A stretch of DNA of 36,739 nucleotides from an uncultured Oscillospiraceae bacterium (GTDB lineage: Bacteria > Bacillota > Clostridia > Oscillospirales > Oscillospiraceae), in NCBI GenBank assembly GCA_944386885.1, contig CALXCU010000121.1:1-36739 (forward strand), written 5' to 3'. Below the pieces are notes generated by a model. It was given only the letters and a program-made list of their open reading frames with translations, was not told the origin of the DNA and made no database searches. A program made the translations under genes and the position numbers. Of this stretch, positions 1-7,907 are shown piece after piece; the stretch's first letter is position 1; every line of letters starts with the position of its first letter.

Positions 1-2
1 AC

Positions 3-1649
3 AGCGAGGAGCCGGAAGAGCCCGAGAACAGCAATGTGGAGTTCATGTGGTGCGCCAATATTGTGGACGCGATGACCCTTGCAGAGATCGAGGCGGATAC
101 CGCCACCAAGACGGTCACGGTGGCCCCTTGGTGCGGCCGGGATACCTTTACCGAGGTACGTACCGCCAACCTGGGCCTGACCACCAATGGCCAGAAGACG
201 GTTACCACCGGCACGGCCCTCAACTGCCACTACCTGTGGAACGAGGTGGAACAGGCCTACATCTGCGTCGACTGCAAGGACGCACTCACGGCGGAGGAAG
301 CCTCCACCACCGGCGCCCACATCCTGAGCGGTCCCACGTTCCAGTGGAGCGAGGACTACAGCGCCTGTACTGCCCAGTTCCTGTGTACCGTGGACGGCTG
401 CGGCGAGACCTTTGAGTACCCCTGCACCATCACCGCGGTGGACTCCGCCACCGGAACGGGCGCGGACTACACCGCCACGGCTCGGGTGAACAGCCAGAAC
501 TATGCCAGCGAGCCTGTGACGGTGGAGGAGATCCCCGAGCACGAGCACACCTATGGGGAGCCCGCCTTCCAGTGGAGCGACACTTATGCCGCCTGCACCG
601 CCCAGTTTGACTGCACCGTGGCCGGCTGCCCGGAGCAGCAGGTGGTGGCCTGCTCGGTAAGCAGCGCCCTCTCGGAGGACAAGACCACTGTTACCTACAC
701 TGCGGTGTGTACCTTTAACGGGAGCGAATACCAGGACGTCCAGACCGTGACCGTGCCCGCCGGCAGCCATGTGGTGACCTACCACTTCAACAACGGCGCC
801 GCCGACTGGAGCGTGGTGGTGGCCGATGGCGCTGCCGCTACCCGGCCCGGCGATCCTGTCCGCGACGGCTATACCTTCAACGGCTGGTACACCGATGCTG
901 AGTGCACGGCCGCTTACGACTTCGCGGTGGAGGGCGGTGTAACGGCCGACCTGGACCTGTACGCCGGCTGGACGGAGGTAGAAACCCCCGATCCCGGCGA
1001 TGACAATGACGATGGCGATGACAATGTTACGGTACCCGACGACGATGACGACGTGGGGACCACCAATCCTCCCGAGGAGGAGATCGACGACGGCGAGACT
1101 CCCCTGGGTGGCCTGCCCTTTACGGATGTGCCCGCCGACGCCTGGTTTGCCCCCGCGGTGGAGTACGTCTATGGCGCGGGCTACATGACCGGTATCTCGG
1201 ACACGGTCTTTGCTCCCAACATGCCGCTGACCCGCAGCATGATGGCCCAGATCCTCTATAACATGGAGGGCCGTCCCGACACCGCCGGCCTGGAGAATCC
1301 CTTTACCGACGTGCCCGATGACGCCTGGTACGCCAAGGCTGTCACCTGGGCCGCCAGCGAGGGGGTTGTGGCCGGCGTGGGCCAGAACCTCTTCCAGCCC
1401 GAGGGCGTGCTCACCCGGGAGCAGCTCTCCGCCATGCTCTACCGCTATCAGGGCAGCCCCGCGGTGGGGAGCGTGGAGATGAGCTTCACGGACGCCGCCT
1501 CCATTTCGGACTGGGCTCAGACCGCCATGGAGTGGGCGGTTTCCCAGGGCGTGCTCTCCGGCAAGGGCAACGGTATCCTGGACCCCCTGGGCCAGGCCAC
1601 CCGCGCCGAGGTCGCCCAGATGCTCATGAACTTCGCCCAGAGCAAGTAA
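3..1649 (+). CDS. S-layer-anchored surface protein, 3' part (InlB-type repeat plus three SLH domains)
   Basis: The reading frame is open back to base 3 without a convincing start (a GTG at 36 has no ribosome site), so the gene begins before the window. The visible part contains two similar Cys-containing repeats (about 336-455 and 564-660) sharing FQWS..Y.ACTAQF.CTV.GC. Next comes a Listeria-Bacteroides (InlB B-type) repeat at about 771-975 ending in LYAGW, an Asp-rich acidic linker at about 985-1065, and three S-layer homology domains (about 1110-1275, 1297-1455, 1480-1640) with the FTDVP.DAW pattern. In this family SLH triplets bind secondary cell-wall polymer, so the protein should be displayed on the cell wall through its C terminus. 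The repeats ahead of them suggest adhesion or matrix interaction (inference). A strong terminator follows directly. Confidence 0.85.
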   Translation, partial: SEEPEEPENSNVEFMWCANIVDAMTLAEIEADTATKTVTVAPWCGRDTFTEVRTANLGLTTNGQKTVTTGTALNCHYLWNEVEQAYICVDCKDALTAEEASTTGAHILSGPTFQWSEDYSACTAQFLCTVDGCGETFEYPCTITAVDSATGTGADYTATARVNSQNYASEPVTVEEIPEHEHTYGEPAFQWSDTYAACTAQFDCTVAGCPEQQVVACSVSSALSEDKTTVTYTAVCTFNGSEYQDVQTVTVPAGSHVVTYHFNNGAADWSVVVADGAAATRPGDPVRDGYTFNGWYTDAECTAAYDFAVEGGVTADLDLYAGWTEVETPDPGDDNDDGDDNVTVPDDDDDVGTTNPPEEEIDDGETPLGGLPFTDVPADAWFAPAVEYVYGAGYMTGISDTVFAPNMPLTRSMMAQILYNMEGRPDTAGLENPFTDVPDDAWYAKAVTWAASEGVVAGVGQNLFQPEGVLTREQLSAMLYRYQGSPAVGSVEMSFTDAASISDWAQTAMEWAVSQGVLSGKGNGILDPLGQATRAEVAQMLMNFAQSK

Positions 1650-1676
1650 GCAAGAGCCCCTTTGACCCAAACGGCG

Positions 1677-1715
1677 AGAGCCGCCGCCTGCATTGCAGGC
1701 GGCGGCTCTTTTTTT
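1677..1715 (+). terminator. Rho-independent terminator of the SLH surface gene
   Basis: A perfect 16-bp inverted repeat (1677-1692 with 1694-1709) is followed by seven T residues (1709-1715), 27 bases after the stop codon of the SLH gene. The minus-strand flank carries no T run, so it should work mainly in the plus direction. Confidence 0.9.
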
Positions 1716-1718
1716 GGC

Positions 1719-2018
1719 CTATGACGGGTCTCTTCGGATGGTATAGCCCAGCTTTTGGATGAGACGGAGGGTGTCCATGGCGGTGGACCGGTCGTAGGCC
1801 TTTTCCGAGGCCGGGAGGGCCTCGTAGGGGATCAGGCAGGGTGTGGTCTTGTCCCGGTCGCTGCGCTCAGGGCCCCAGCGCCAGCCCTCCCGGATCCGTC
1901 CGGCCGCCCACACCTCGTGGACGTTCTTGGCCAGGAGCTCGGCCAGCTCTTCCAGCTCGGACGGGAGGGCGACATCCTCCAGGGGGATGGGGCGGGGCGT
2001 ATACGTCTGCAAATTCAT
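1719..2018 (-). CDS. Small RyR-domain protein
   Basis: A 99-residue protein with no signal peptide. Residues about 20-95 match the RyR domain first named in ryanodine receptors and also found in bacteria. The recognisable core runs from the VHEVWA segment through GWRWG, DKTTPCL(I)PY and YDRSTA to LRLIQKLGY. The ATG at 2018 is preceded by TAGGAG about ten bases upstream, which supports this start. In animals the domain is a channel module. In bacteria it often makes up small stand-alone proteins whose role is not settled, and nucleotide-like ligand binding has been suggested. It sits between a terminator on one side and a secreted protease gene on the other, so context does not fix a function. 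Confidence 0.8.
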   Translation of the reverse strand: MNLQTYTPRPIPLEDVALPSELEELAELLAKNVHEVWAAGRIREGWRWGPERSDRDKTTPCLIPYEALPASEKAYDRSTAMDTLRLIQKLGYTIRRDPS

Positions 2019-2060
2019 ACTAGCATTCTCCTAACGGCGGGGCGTATGCCCGGTTTGTTG

Positions 2061-2105
2061 TAAAGAAGGCGCAGGCGGGGCTGGCCGGGGCCGGTCCCGC
2101 CCGCC
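2061..2105 (-). terminator. Probable terminator of the protease gene
   Basis: Downstream of the protease stop on the minus strand there is a G+C-rich imperfect hairpin (GGCGGG paired with CCCGCC, with an inner GGCC/GGCC stem) followed by TTCTTT. It is a plausible but not ideal intrinsic terminator, because the U tract is interrupted and begins several bases after the stem. Confidence 0.4.
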
Positions 2106-2117
2106 GGAGCGAAGAGG

Positions 2118-4580
2118 TTACTGTACGTTCACCAGGAGCAGGGGCGGCAGCTCCAGCTCGGTGTTGGGGATCTCCGCGAGCCAGAGGTAGCAGGTGCCCG
2201 TGCCCACGGCGGTGAGCTTGCCGCCCGAGAGCTTGGCGACACTCTCGTCGCTGGAGTAGGGCTGGCAGAGGCTGGTGAGATCCTGGATGGAGCCGTCCGC
2301 TTTCTCACCGTAAATGCCGACCTGGAGCGTGCGGCCCACCGAGAGGCTCAGGGAGTCGATCTCCGAGTTGAGGCTGGTGTTGTCGTTCTTGATGGCCCAG
2401 AAGAGGCGGACATAGCCGTCCTCGGGCTGGGGCTCAGGCTGGGCGGCGTGGACGGTGATGGTGACCGGCGCCGGGATTTTCACGGTCTCATCGCTGACGC
2501 CGGCAAAGGAGAACGTCAGCAAGGTCGTGCCGGGGGCATGGCCGGTGACGCTTCCGGAGGGAGTGACCGTGGCAATGGAGGGGTCCAGAGTGTAGAGATT
2601 ACTCTGCTCTGTGACGTCGGCCTCCGAACCGTCCGAGTAGACCGCATAGAGACGCAGGCCCAAGTGGATCTCATCTACCTGGAGCTCCAGGGAATCCTCC
2701 GACCAGCGGTAGGAGACGATCTCCTTGGCGGGCTGGGGCTGTTCCTCCTGCGGCTGGGTGACGGTGGCTTGGATGGGTGCCGGAATAGAGACGCCGGCGG
2801 CCGAAGCCATGCTGATGTAGGCGCTGCCCGGGCCCTTGGCGGAGACCGCGCCGGAGGAGGAAACGGTTACAATGCTCTCATCCGTTGAGTAGAGTCCAGC
2901 CTGGGATGTAACGTCTGCGGTTGTGCCGTCGCTATAGTGGGCGGTAACGGTGACGCTGACACTGTCCCCCACATTCAGATCCAGGCTGGAGACGGAGTAG
3001 GTGTAGGAGGTGACTTCTTTCTCAGGCTGAGGGGTGCTGCCGCCGGGCAGGGTGACGCCGCTCAGGTCCAAAATGCCGTTGCGGGCGGCCGATTTGAGGG
3101 CGGATTCGATCTGGGCGGGGGCGGCGCTGCTGTCCGCGAGATAGAAGAGGGAGGCCGCTGCGGACACATGGGGCGCGGCCATACTCGTGCCGTCCAAGGA
3201 GCGGAGAGAGCCGCCGGGGACATAGGCCTTGATATCCACGCCGGGGGCAAGGATATCCTCGCCGTCGTTGGAGAAGTAGGCCGTCTTGCCGCTGGAGTCC
3301 ACCGCGCCCACGGCGATGACGCCGTCATATTCCGCGCCGAGATGGGCAGGGCAATAGTACTTGGCGTCGGAGGACTCGTTGCCCGCCGAGACGCAGACGG
3401 TGGTACCCTTCTCCACCGCCTCGGCGATGGCCGCGTCGATCAGATCGGAGCTGGACTTGGGGCCGCCCAATGAGAGATTGATGATGTCGGCGCCCTGAGC
3501 GGTGGCGTCCACGATGCCGGAGACGACCTGGGACGTGGCGCCCTCGCCATTCTCGTCCAGGACCCGTTCGGCCAGGATGTCCACATCCAAATCGCCCACG
3601 CAGTCCAAGATGGTGCTTGCAACATGCGTACCGTGATAGTGTTCGTCATCCGGGTCGCTGTCGCCGTCTACAAAATCCTGGCCGTTGATCACCCGGCCGG
3701 AGAGGGCGGGGACGCTGTCGTCCACGCCGGTGTCCACCACCGCCACCAGGGCGTGGCCGGTGAGCGCCGCGGCGTACTGGTCGATGAACGCGTCAAAACC
3801 ACTGGACGCCACGCCCCAGGAGTTGTGGCTGCTGGCGGAGGCGGAGGCGCCGGAAGGGCTCTCCACCGGAGGGAGGTACGCGTCGGGCGCGGCGGTGTAG
3901 CCCTGATCCTGGAGGGATTCGCAGGCGGCCTTGGCCTCGGTGGGCGAGCCGTACTGGAGCACAAAGAGGAAGCTCCCGTTGTAGAGGACCTCCTCCGCGC
4001 CGGAGGTGTCGGGGCGCGTGTCGCTCCAGACCAGTACCCGGCTGGTCTGCCAGGGGGCGGAGATGACCACGCTGCTGGTCTCCTGCACCCACTGCACATC
4101 CAAACCAAGCGTCTCTGAGACGATGCGCAGGGGCACAAAGACACGGTCGTCGGCGGCAGTGGTGGGCGTATCCGACGCGATGGACACGCCGTTGCTCTCG
4201 ATGTAAGACGCGCCCACCGGGCAGCGGATCTCATCCCCCTGGGCGGTGGTGATGACCACGCAGTTGCTGTCCGCATCCCAATCCACCGTGGCGCCGGTGG
4301 CCTCCGCCACATAGCGGATGGGCAGAAGGGTGCGGCTGCTGGCCGTGTCCACCATGGGGGCCACGTCCATCTGAATGGTCTGGCCGTCCAGTTCCAGCTC
4401 CTGAGAGCCCAGCGTGAGGGTCATCTGCCCAAAGTAGTAATCCTCATCGGTGGCCGCCACCAGGCTGGCCAGGTCGGAGGCAAAGGTGCTGTTCCCCGCG
4501 GCGGCGGCGGGGAGGGGGAGAGCGCTGGCGAGCAGGGCCAGGGAGAGCAGAGACGTACGGAGAAGCTTTCCGAATTTCAT
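2118..4580 (-). CDS. Secreted subtilisin-like serine protease (S8) with CuAO-N-type and Ig-like domains
   Basis: An 820-residue exported protease. Residues 1-28 form a signal peptide (MKFGKLLR, a hydrophobic core, then AAAAG). Residues about 55-175 are two copies of the copper-amine-oxidase N-terminal-like stalk repeat, with LLPIRYVAEATG and VPLRIVSETLG segments. The peptidase S8 domain spans about 270-510 with the full triad visible: Asp283 (VVDTG), His316 (HGTHVAS) and Ser466 (DGTSMAAPH), plus the oxyanion Asn401 (SAGNES). Three Big-2/Ig-like repeats follow (about 522-615, 622-720, 725-820). No SLH domain or sortase motif is seen, so attachment, if any, must be by another route. The start chosen is the ATG at 4580 with GGAGGT seven bases upstream, because the signal peptide begins there. 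An in-frame ATG at 4661 also has a very strong ribosome site and would add 27 residues. Confidence 0.85.
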   Translation of the reverse strand: MKFGKLLRTSLLSLALLASALPLPAAAAGNSTFASDLASLVAATDEDYYFGQMTLTLGSQELELDGQTIQMDVAPMVDTASSRTLLPIRYVAEATGATVDWDADSNCVVITTAQGDEIRCPVGASYIESNGVSIASDTPTTAADDRVFVPLRIVSETLGLDVQWVQETSSVVISAPWQTSRVLVWSDTRPDTSGAEEVLYNGSFLFVLQYGSPTEAKAACESLQDQGYTAAPDAYLPPVESPSGASASASSHNSWGVASSGFDAFIDQYAAALTGHALVAVVDTGVDDSVPALSGRVINGQDFVDGDSDPDDEHYHGTHVASTILDCVGDLDVDILAERVLDENGEGATSQVVSGIVDATAQGADIINLSLGGPKSSSDLIDAAIAEAVEKGTTVCVSAGNESSDAKYYCPAHLGAEYDGVIAVGAVDSSGKTAYFSNDGEDILAPGVDIKAYVPGGSLRSLDGTSMAAPHVSAAASLFYLADSSAAPAQIESALKSAARNGILDLSGVTLPGGSTPQPEKEVTSYTYSVSSLDLNVGDSVSVTVTAHYSDGTTADVTSQAGLYSTDESIVTVSSSGAVSAKGPGSAYISMASAAGVSIPAPIQATVTQPQEEQPQPAKEIVSYRWSEDSLELQVDEIHLGLRLYAVYSDGSEADVTEQSNLYTLDPSIATVTPSGSVTGHAPGTTLLTFSFAGVSDETVKIPAPVTITVHAAQPEPQPEDGYVRLFWAIKNDNTSLNSEIDSLSLSVGRTLQVGIYGEKADGSIQDLTSLCQPYSSDESVAKLSGGKLTAVGTGTCYLWLAEIPNTELELPPLLLVNVQ

Positions 4581-4586
4581 AGTGAG

Positions 4587-4592
4587 ACCTCC
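4587..4592 (-). promoter_or_regulatory. Ribosome binding site for the 4580 start of the protease
   Basis: GGAGGT on the minus strand lies seven bases before the ATG at 4580, where the signal peptide begins. This is the main support for the shorter protease. Confidence 0.7.
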
Positions 4593-4664
4593 ATTCTTCT
4601 CATACAGTTTTTTGTAGTTGAGAGAGGGAAACGCGGGTGGACTGCGGCTTGGAAGGTTCATAGG

Positions 4665-4676
4665 CTCACCTCCTTT
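4665..4676 (-). promoter_or_regulatory. Second strong ribosome binding site, for an in-frame ATG at 4661
   Basis: AAAGGAGGTGAG on the minus strand is close to a perfect anti-SD complement and sits at ideal spacing before an ATG at 4661, in frame with the protease and with no stop in between. Either the protease has two starts, or the first supplies a longer signal-peptide N region. Confidence 0.6.
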
Positions 4677-4714
4677 GGATGAGTCCAGTATATTCCTGGC
4701 GGAATCTTAAAAAA

Positions 4715-4729
4715 AGATTAATATAATCT
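4715..4729. repeat. 15-bp palindrome, candidate operator
   Basis: AGATTA-ATA-TAATCT is a perfect 6-3-6 inverted repeat. It overlaps the -35 zone expected for the minus-strand TATACT at 4687-4692 and lies about 280 bases upstream of the plus-strand operon. The geometry fits a repressor or activator site, but chance in AT-rich DNA cannot be excluded. Confidence 0.4.
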
Positions 4730-5000
4730 AATATAGAGTGCCCTTAAAAATGAAACTCTTAAAAATAGAAAAGCGATCAGAAAATAGTTTTAAGGGAAAA
4801 GGTGCTGCGGGTGAAGCAAGTCCCGGAAGCTTTGTGGACTATTTCCGGTTTGCTCACAGGAAACTGTGCACGCGAACAAAGCGCGGGGCGAAAGGAAGAA
4901 AAAACATATGCTGGTGCCACATGTCTGGATTGTCGAATCTGGCTAAAATATGACTTATAAGTGGGTGTGTTTCTATGCAAGATGAAGTGAGACGATAGGG

Positions 5001-6383
5001 GTGGATTGTGTGGACGGCCTTTTAAACTGGATGAAAATCCGGTATTCTGAGATTGCTCCTCAGATCTCTGCCATCAATCAGGCGATCTGGACCTATGCGG
5101 AACCGTCTGGAGAGGAATACCGGTCGGCTCGCCTGCTGGAACAGACCCTTCGGGACAACGGATTTACCGTAACCGTTGGAGTATGCGGCCACCCCACCGC
5201 CTTTGTGGCGGACTATGGTACGGGGAAGCCGGTGGTGGCCTTCCTGGGAGAATACGATGCGCTGCCCGGCCTGTCTCAGGCCGCCGGCGTACCGGCGCCC
5301 ACCCCCCTGCCGGGCGGCGGCTGTGGACATGGATGCGGCCACTGCGCGCTGGGCAGCGGCTCCCTGGCGGCGGCGCTTCTGGCCCATCAATATCTGGAGG
5401 AGAAGGGATTGCCCGGAACGGTCCGGTATTACGGCTGCTGCAGCGAGGAGACGGACGGCGTCAAACCCTACATGGCCCGGGCAGGGCTCTTTAACGATGT
5501 GGACTGCGTCTTCGCCTGGCACCCCGGCGGCGAGACCGGCGTGCCCAACGTGGCCTTGGCCGCTATGGAGTCCTTCCAAGTCATCTTTACCCAGGATTCA
5601 GAGGATAGGGCAGACCGGACGCTGGAGGCCTGCGAACTGACAAATGTGGCGGTCAATTACCTGCGGGAGCACGTCCCCAGCGGTGTGCGGATGCACTATG
5701 CCTATCTGGATGCCGGCCGGCCGGCCGCTGAAAAGGGGCGCTTTCAGAACAGCCTGGCCTATACGGTGCGGGCCCCCCGGGCCCGGGCGGTGGAAGAGGC
5801 GGCGCAGCGGGTACGCGCCTGTGCTCGGGGCGCGGCGAAGATGACGGGGACCGCCTGCGAAATCCGCCCCCAGAGCCGCTATGCCGACCGGTTTCAGAAT
5901 TCTGTGGTGGCCGCCCTGCTCAGTGAGGCGGCCCAGGCGGTAGGTCCCCCGGCATGGGATGCAGCCGACCAAGCCCTGGCCAGGGCCTTTACCGCCCGCT
6001 ATGACGGGGCGCAGTCCCAGGCGCTGCGAGAGCTGATCCGCCGGAAGTATGGCCCGGCGCGGGAGGAAGAGCGGATGGCCTGCCCGCTGGACAGCGGCGT
6101 GGAGCCCTTTGACCCGGCGGTGTGCCGGTACAACAGCGCCTCCTCTGATGTGGGAGACGTGGGGTATGCCGCCCCCACCGCCAGCATGCGGGTGGCTTGC
6201 GCCGCCCTGGGCACACCGGCCCACTCCTGGTTTATGACCGGGATGATCGGCAGTTCCATCGGAGAAAAAGGGATCGCCTGTGCAGCCCAGATCCTGGCGC
6301 TGGCGGCCATCCGGGTCTTTGAGGAGCCCCGGCTCCTGGCGGGGGCCCAGGAGGAGCGCCTGAGGCGGGTTCGGGGCGGATGA
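5001..6383 (+). CDS. M20 family amidohydrolase (AbgB-like), atypical, lid histidine missing
   Basis: About 460 residues of the M20D/AbgB type (p-aminobenzoyl-glutamate hydrolase subunit B and relatives, metal-dependent amide hydrolases). The metal-site motifs are present: GHGCGH (109-114), the Glu pair (149-150), His174 in WHPG and His408 near the C terminus. The segment that in the next gene reads GVAAHAG in the dimerisation/lid domain is absent. The alignment drops from residue 192 to about 207 with roughly eight residues deleted, so the lid histidine is lost. It may be a specialised partner subunit, an altered-specificity enzyme or partly inactive. The start is uncertain: GTG 5001 lacks a good ribosome site and GTG 5010 is better placed behind AGGGGTGG. 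It is the first gene of the island, 54 bases before its paralogue. Confidence 0.85.
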   Translation: MDCVDGLLNWMKIRYSEIAPQISAINQAIWTYAEPSGEEYRSARLLEQTLRDNGFTVTVGVCGHPTAFVADYGTGKPVVAFLGEYDALPGLSQAAGVPAPTPLPGGGCGHGCGHCALGSGSLAAALLAHQYLEEKGLPGTVRYYGCCSEETDGVKPYMARAGLFNDVDCVFAWHPGGETGVPNVALAAMESFQVIFTQDSEDRADRTLEACELTNVAVNYLREHVPSGVRMHYAYLDAGRPAAEKGRFQNSLAYTVRAPRARAVEEAAQRVRACARGAAKMTGTACEIRPQSRYADRFQNSVVAALLSEAAQAVGPPAWDAADQALARAFTARYDGAQSQALRELIRRKYGPAREEERMACPLDSGVEPFDPAVCRYNSASSDVGDVGYAAPTASMRVACAALGTPAHSWFMTGMIGSSIGEKGIACAAQILALAAIRVFEEPRLLAGAQEERLRRVRGG

Positions 6384-6437
6384 GGCCCGGTGGAGGGCTG
6401 CCAATGGGGAGCAACCAGATACGAAGGAGGAACCATT

Positions 6438-7880
6438 ATGACAAGTGAGTATGCGGCCGGCCTGGTAAAAGAGGCTGTGGACCGTCGGGAAGAGATGCTG
6501 AACGGCCTGAGCGACGATATCTGGAACTATGCGGAAGGGGGATTCCAGGAATTCCGCTCTGTGGAGCGGCTGTGCCAGGCCCTGGAGGCTGAGGGGTTTT
6601 CCATCACCCGGGGGCTGGCGGGGATCCCCACCGCATTCCAGGGCGTATGGGGGAATGGACACCCCGTGGTGGGCCTGCTGGGGGAATTTGACGCCCTGCC
6701 CGGCATGAGCCAGGAGGGGGCCTGCGCCAAGAAACAGGCAGTGACGCCGGGGGGCTACGGCCACGGCTGCGGTCACAACCTCCTGGGGGTCGGGGCGCTG
6801 GCCGCGGCGGTGGCCATCAAGGACTATCTCCAGAACAGCCAGAGGCCCGGCACGGTGATCTACTTTGGAACCCCCGCTGAAGAGGGCGGCGGCGGAAAGA
6901 CCTTCCTGGCCCGGGACGGCGTGTTTGCGGGGGTGGATTTTGTCTATACCTGGCACCCGGGCTCCATCAACCAAATGCGGGCCAATCATATGGCGGCCAC
7001 CCTGTCCAAGACTTACGAATTCCACGGCGTAGCCGCCCACGCGGGCGCCGCCCCCCATCTGGGCCGCAGCGCGCTGGATTCCTGCGAACTGATGAACGTG
7101 GGGTGCAACTACCTGCGGGAACATGTGCCCTCGGACATTCGCTTCCACTACGCCTACCTGGATGCCGGCGGACGGGCGCCCAATATTGTGCAGGACCACG
7201 CGGCGGTAAAATATTTGGCCCGGGGGCCCTACATCCGCCAGGTCATGGAGGTGTTTGAGCGCATTGACGCCATTGCCGAGGGAGCGGCCCTGATGTGCGG
7301 CACCAAAGTGAGCAGCCAGACCGGCGCTGGTTACTCTGAATTCACCCAGAATGTGACTCTGGCCCGGGTGCTGGACCGGGCGCTCCACGAGATTGGGGGC
7401 CCCGTGTGGGATGAGGAGGACTACCGTCTGGCCAAAGCCATGACCGATTCCCTCACCGAGAGCGAGAAGGAGGCCCAGCGGGCCATGATCCTGGAGCGCT
7501 ATGGAGCCGGAGCCCTGGAGGACAAGCTGGCCCACCCTCTGGATACCGTTGTGGGGGACTATACCCCGGAGAAATGTACCTTTGTCTCGGGGGCCACCGA
7601 CGTGGGGGATGTGAGCTTTGTGGTCCCAACGGCCAAACTCAACGTGGCCACCAACGCGCTGGGGACCCAGCTGCACTCCTGGCAGATGGTGGCCCAGGCC
7701 GGCTCGTCCATCGGACGAAAGGGAATGCTGGCGGCGGGGAAGGTAATGGCGCTGGCCGCAATTTATGTCATGGAGGACCCGGCGCTGCTGGAGGAGGCTA
7801 AGACCGAGTTCCAGAACAAGAACGGCGGCGTGTACCACTGCCCGCTGCCGGCGGACGCCGTCCCCCCGAAAGAGATCTGA
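6438..7880 (+). CDS. M20 family amidohydrolase, AbgB-like
   Basis: A 480-residue cytoplasmic M20D peptidase-family amidohydrolase, related to the AbgB subunit and to amino-acid deacylases. All hallmark residues are visible: GHGCGH (108-113), the catalytic/metal Glu148-Glu149 (PAEE), His173 (WHPG), lid-domain His201 (GVAAHAG) and His413 (LHSW). It should hydrolyse an amide bond such as N-acyl or aminobenzoyl amino acid, but the substrate cannot be read from sequence. The start at 6438 is set by AAGGAGG seven bases upstream of the ATG; an earlier GTG at 6390 has none. In E. coli, AbgA and AbgB work as a heterodimer, so pairing with the atypical paralogue just upstream is reasonable (inference). 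Confidence 0.9.
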   Translation: MTSEYAAGLVKEAVDRREEMLNGLSDDIWNYAEGGFQEFRSVERLCQALEAEGFSITRGLAGIPTAFQGVWGNGHPVVGLLGEFDALPGMSQEGACAKKQAVTPGGYGHGCGHNLLGVGALAAAVAIKDYLQNSQRPGTVIYFGTPAEEGGGGKTFLARDGVFAGVDFVYTWHPGSINQMRANHMAATLSKTYEFHGVAAHAGAAPHLGRSALDSCELMNVGCNYLREHVPSDIRFHYAYLDAGGRAPNIVQDHAAVKYLARGPYIRQVMEVFERIDAIAEGAALMCGTKVSSQTGAGYSEFTQNVTLARVLDRALHEIGGPVWDEEDYRLAKAMTDSLTESEKEAQRAMILERYGAGALEDKLAHPLDTVVGDYTPEKCTFVSGATDVGDVSFVVPTAKLNVATNALGTQLHSWQMVAQAGSSIGRKGMLAAGKVMALAAIYVMEDPALLEEAKTEFQNKNGGVYHCPLPADAVPPKEI

Positions 7881-7907
7881 TGCGGCGCGGATTTGGGAGG
7901 TTAAGCT

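Larger units (their letters stand above)
4581..5000. other. AT-rich divergent intergenic region
   Basis: No convincing gene is present. The stretch 4680-4800 is markedly AT-rich compared with its surroundings. On the minus strand a TATACT -10-like hexamer (4687-4692) lies 25 bases before the 4661 start, with a T-rich but poor -35 region. A 15-bp palindrome (4715-4729) lies just upstream of it. For the plus-strand operon the best candidate is TTGTCG (4930-4935) and TTATAA (4955-4960), but the 19-base spacing is long, so I hold it weakly. Near 4741-4768 there is a short degenerate direct repeat around CTTAAAAAT. This region should hold the promoters of both the protease and the 14-gene island. 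Confidence 0.5.

Noticed and set aside
4738-4953. 71-codon open frame in the AT-rich gap
   Set aside because: No ribosome site, no domain, Lys/Arg-rich random-looking sequence in a region better explained as promoter DNA.
5598-7838. 746-codon open frame on the minus strand
   Set aside because: It lies opposite the two M20 genes, has no ribosome site, and its composition (His, Gly, Arg-rich) is what antisense of G+C-rich coding DNA gives.
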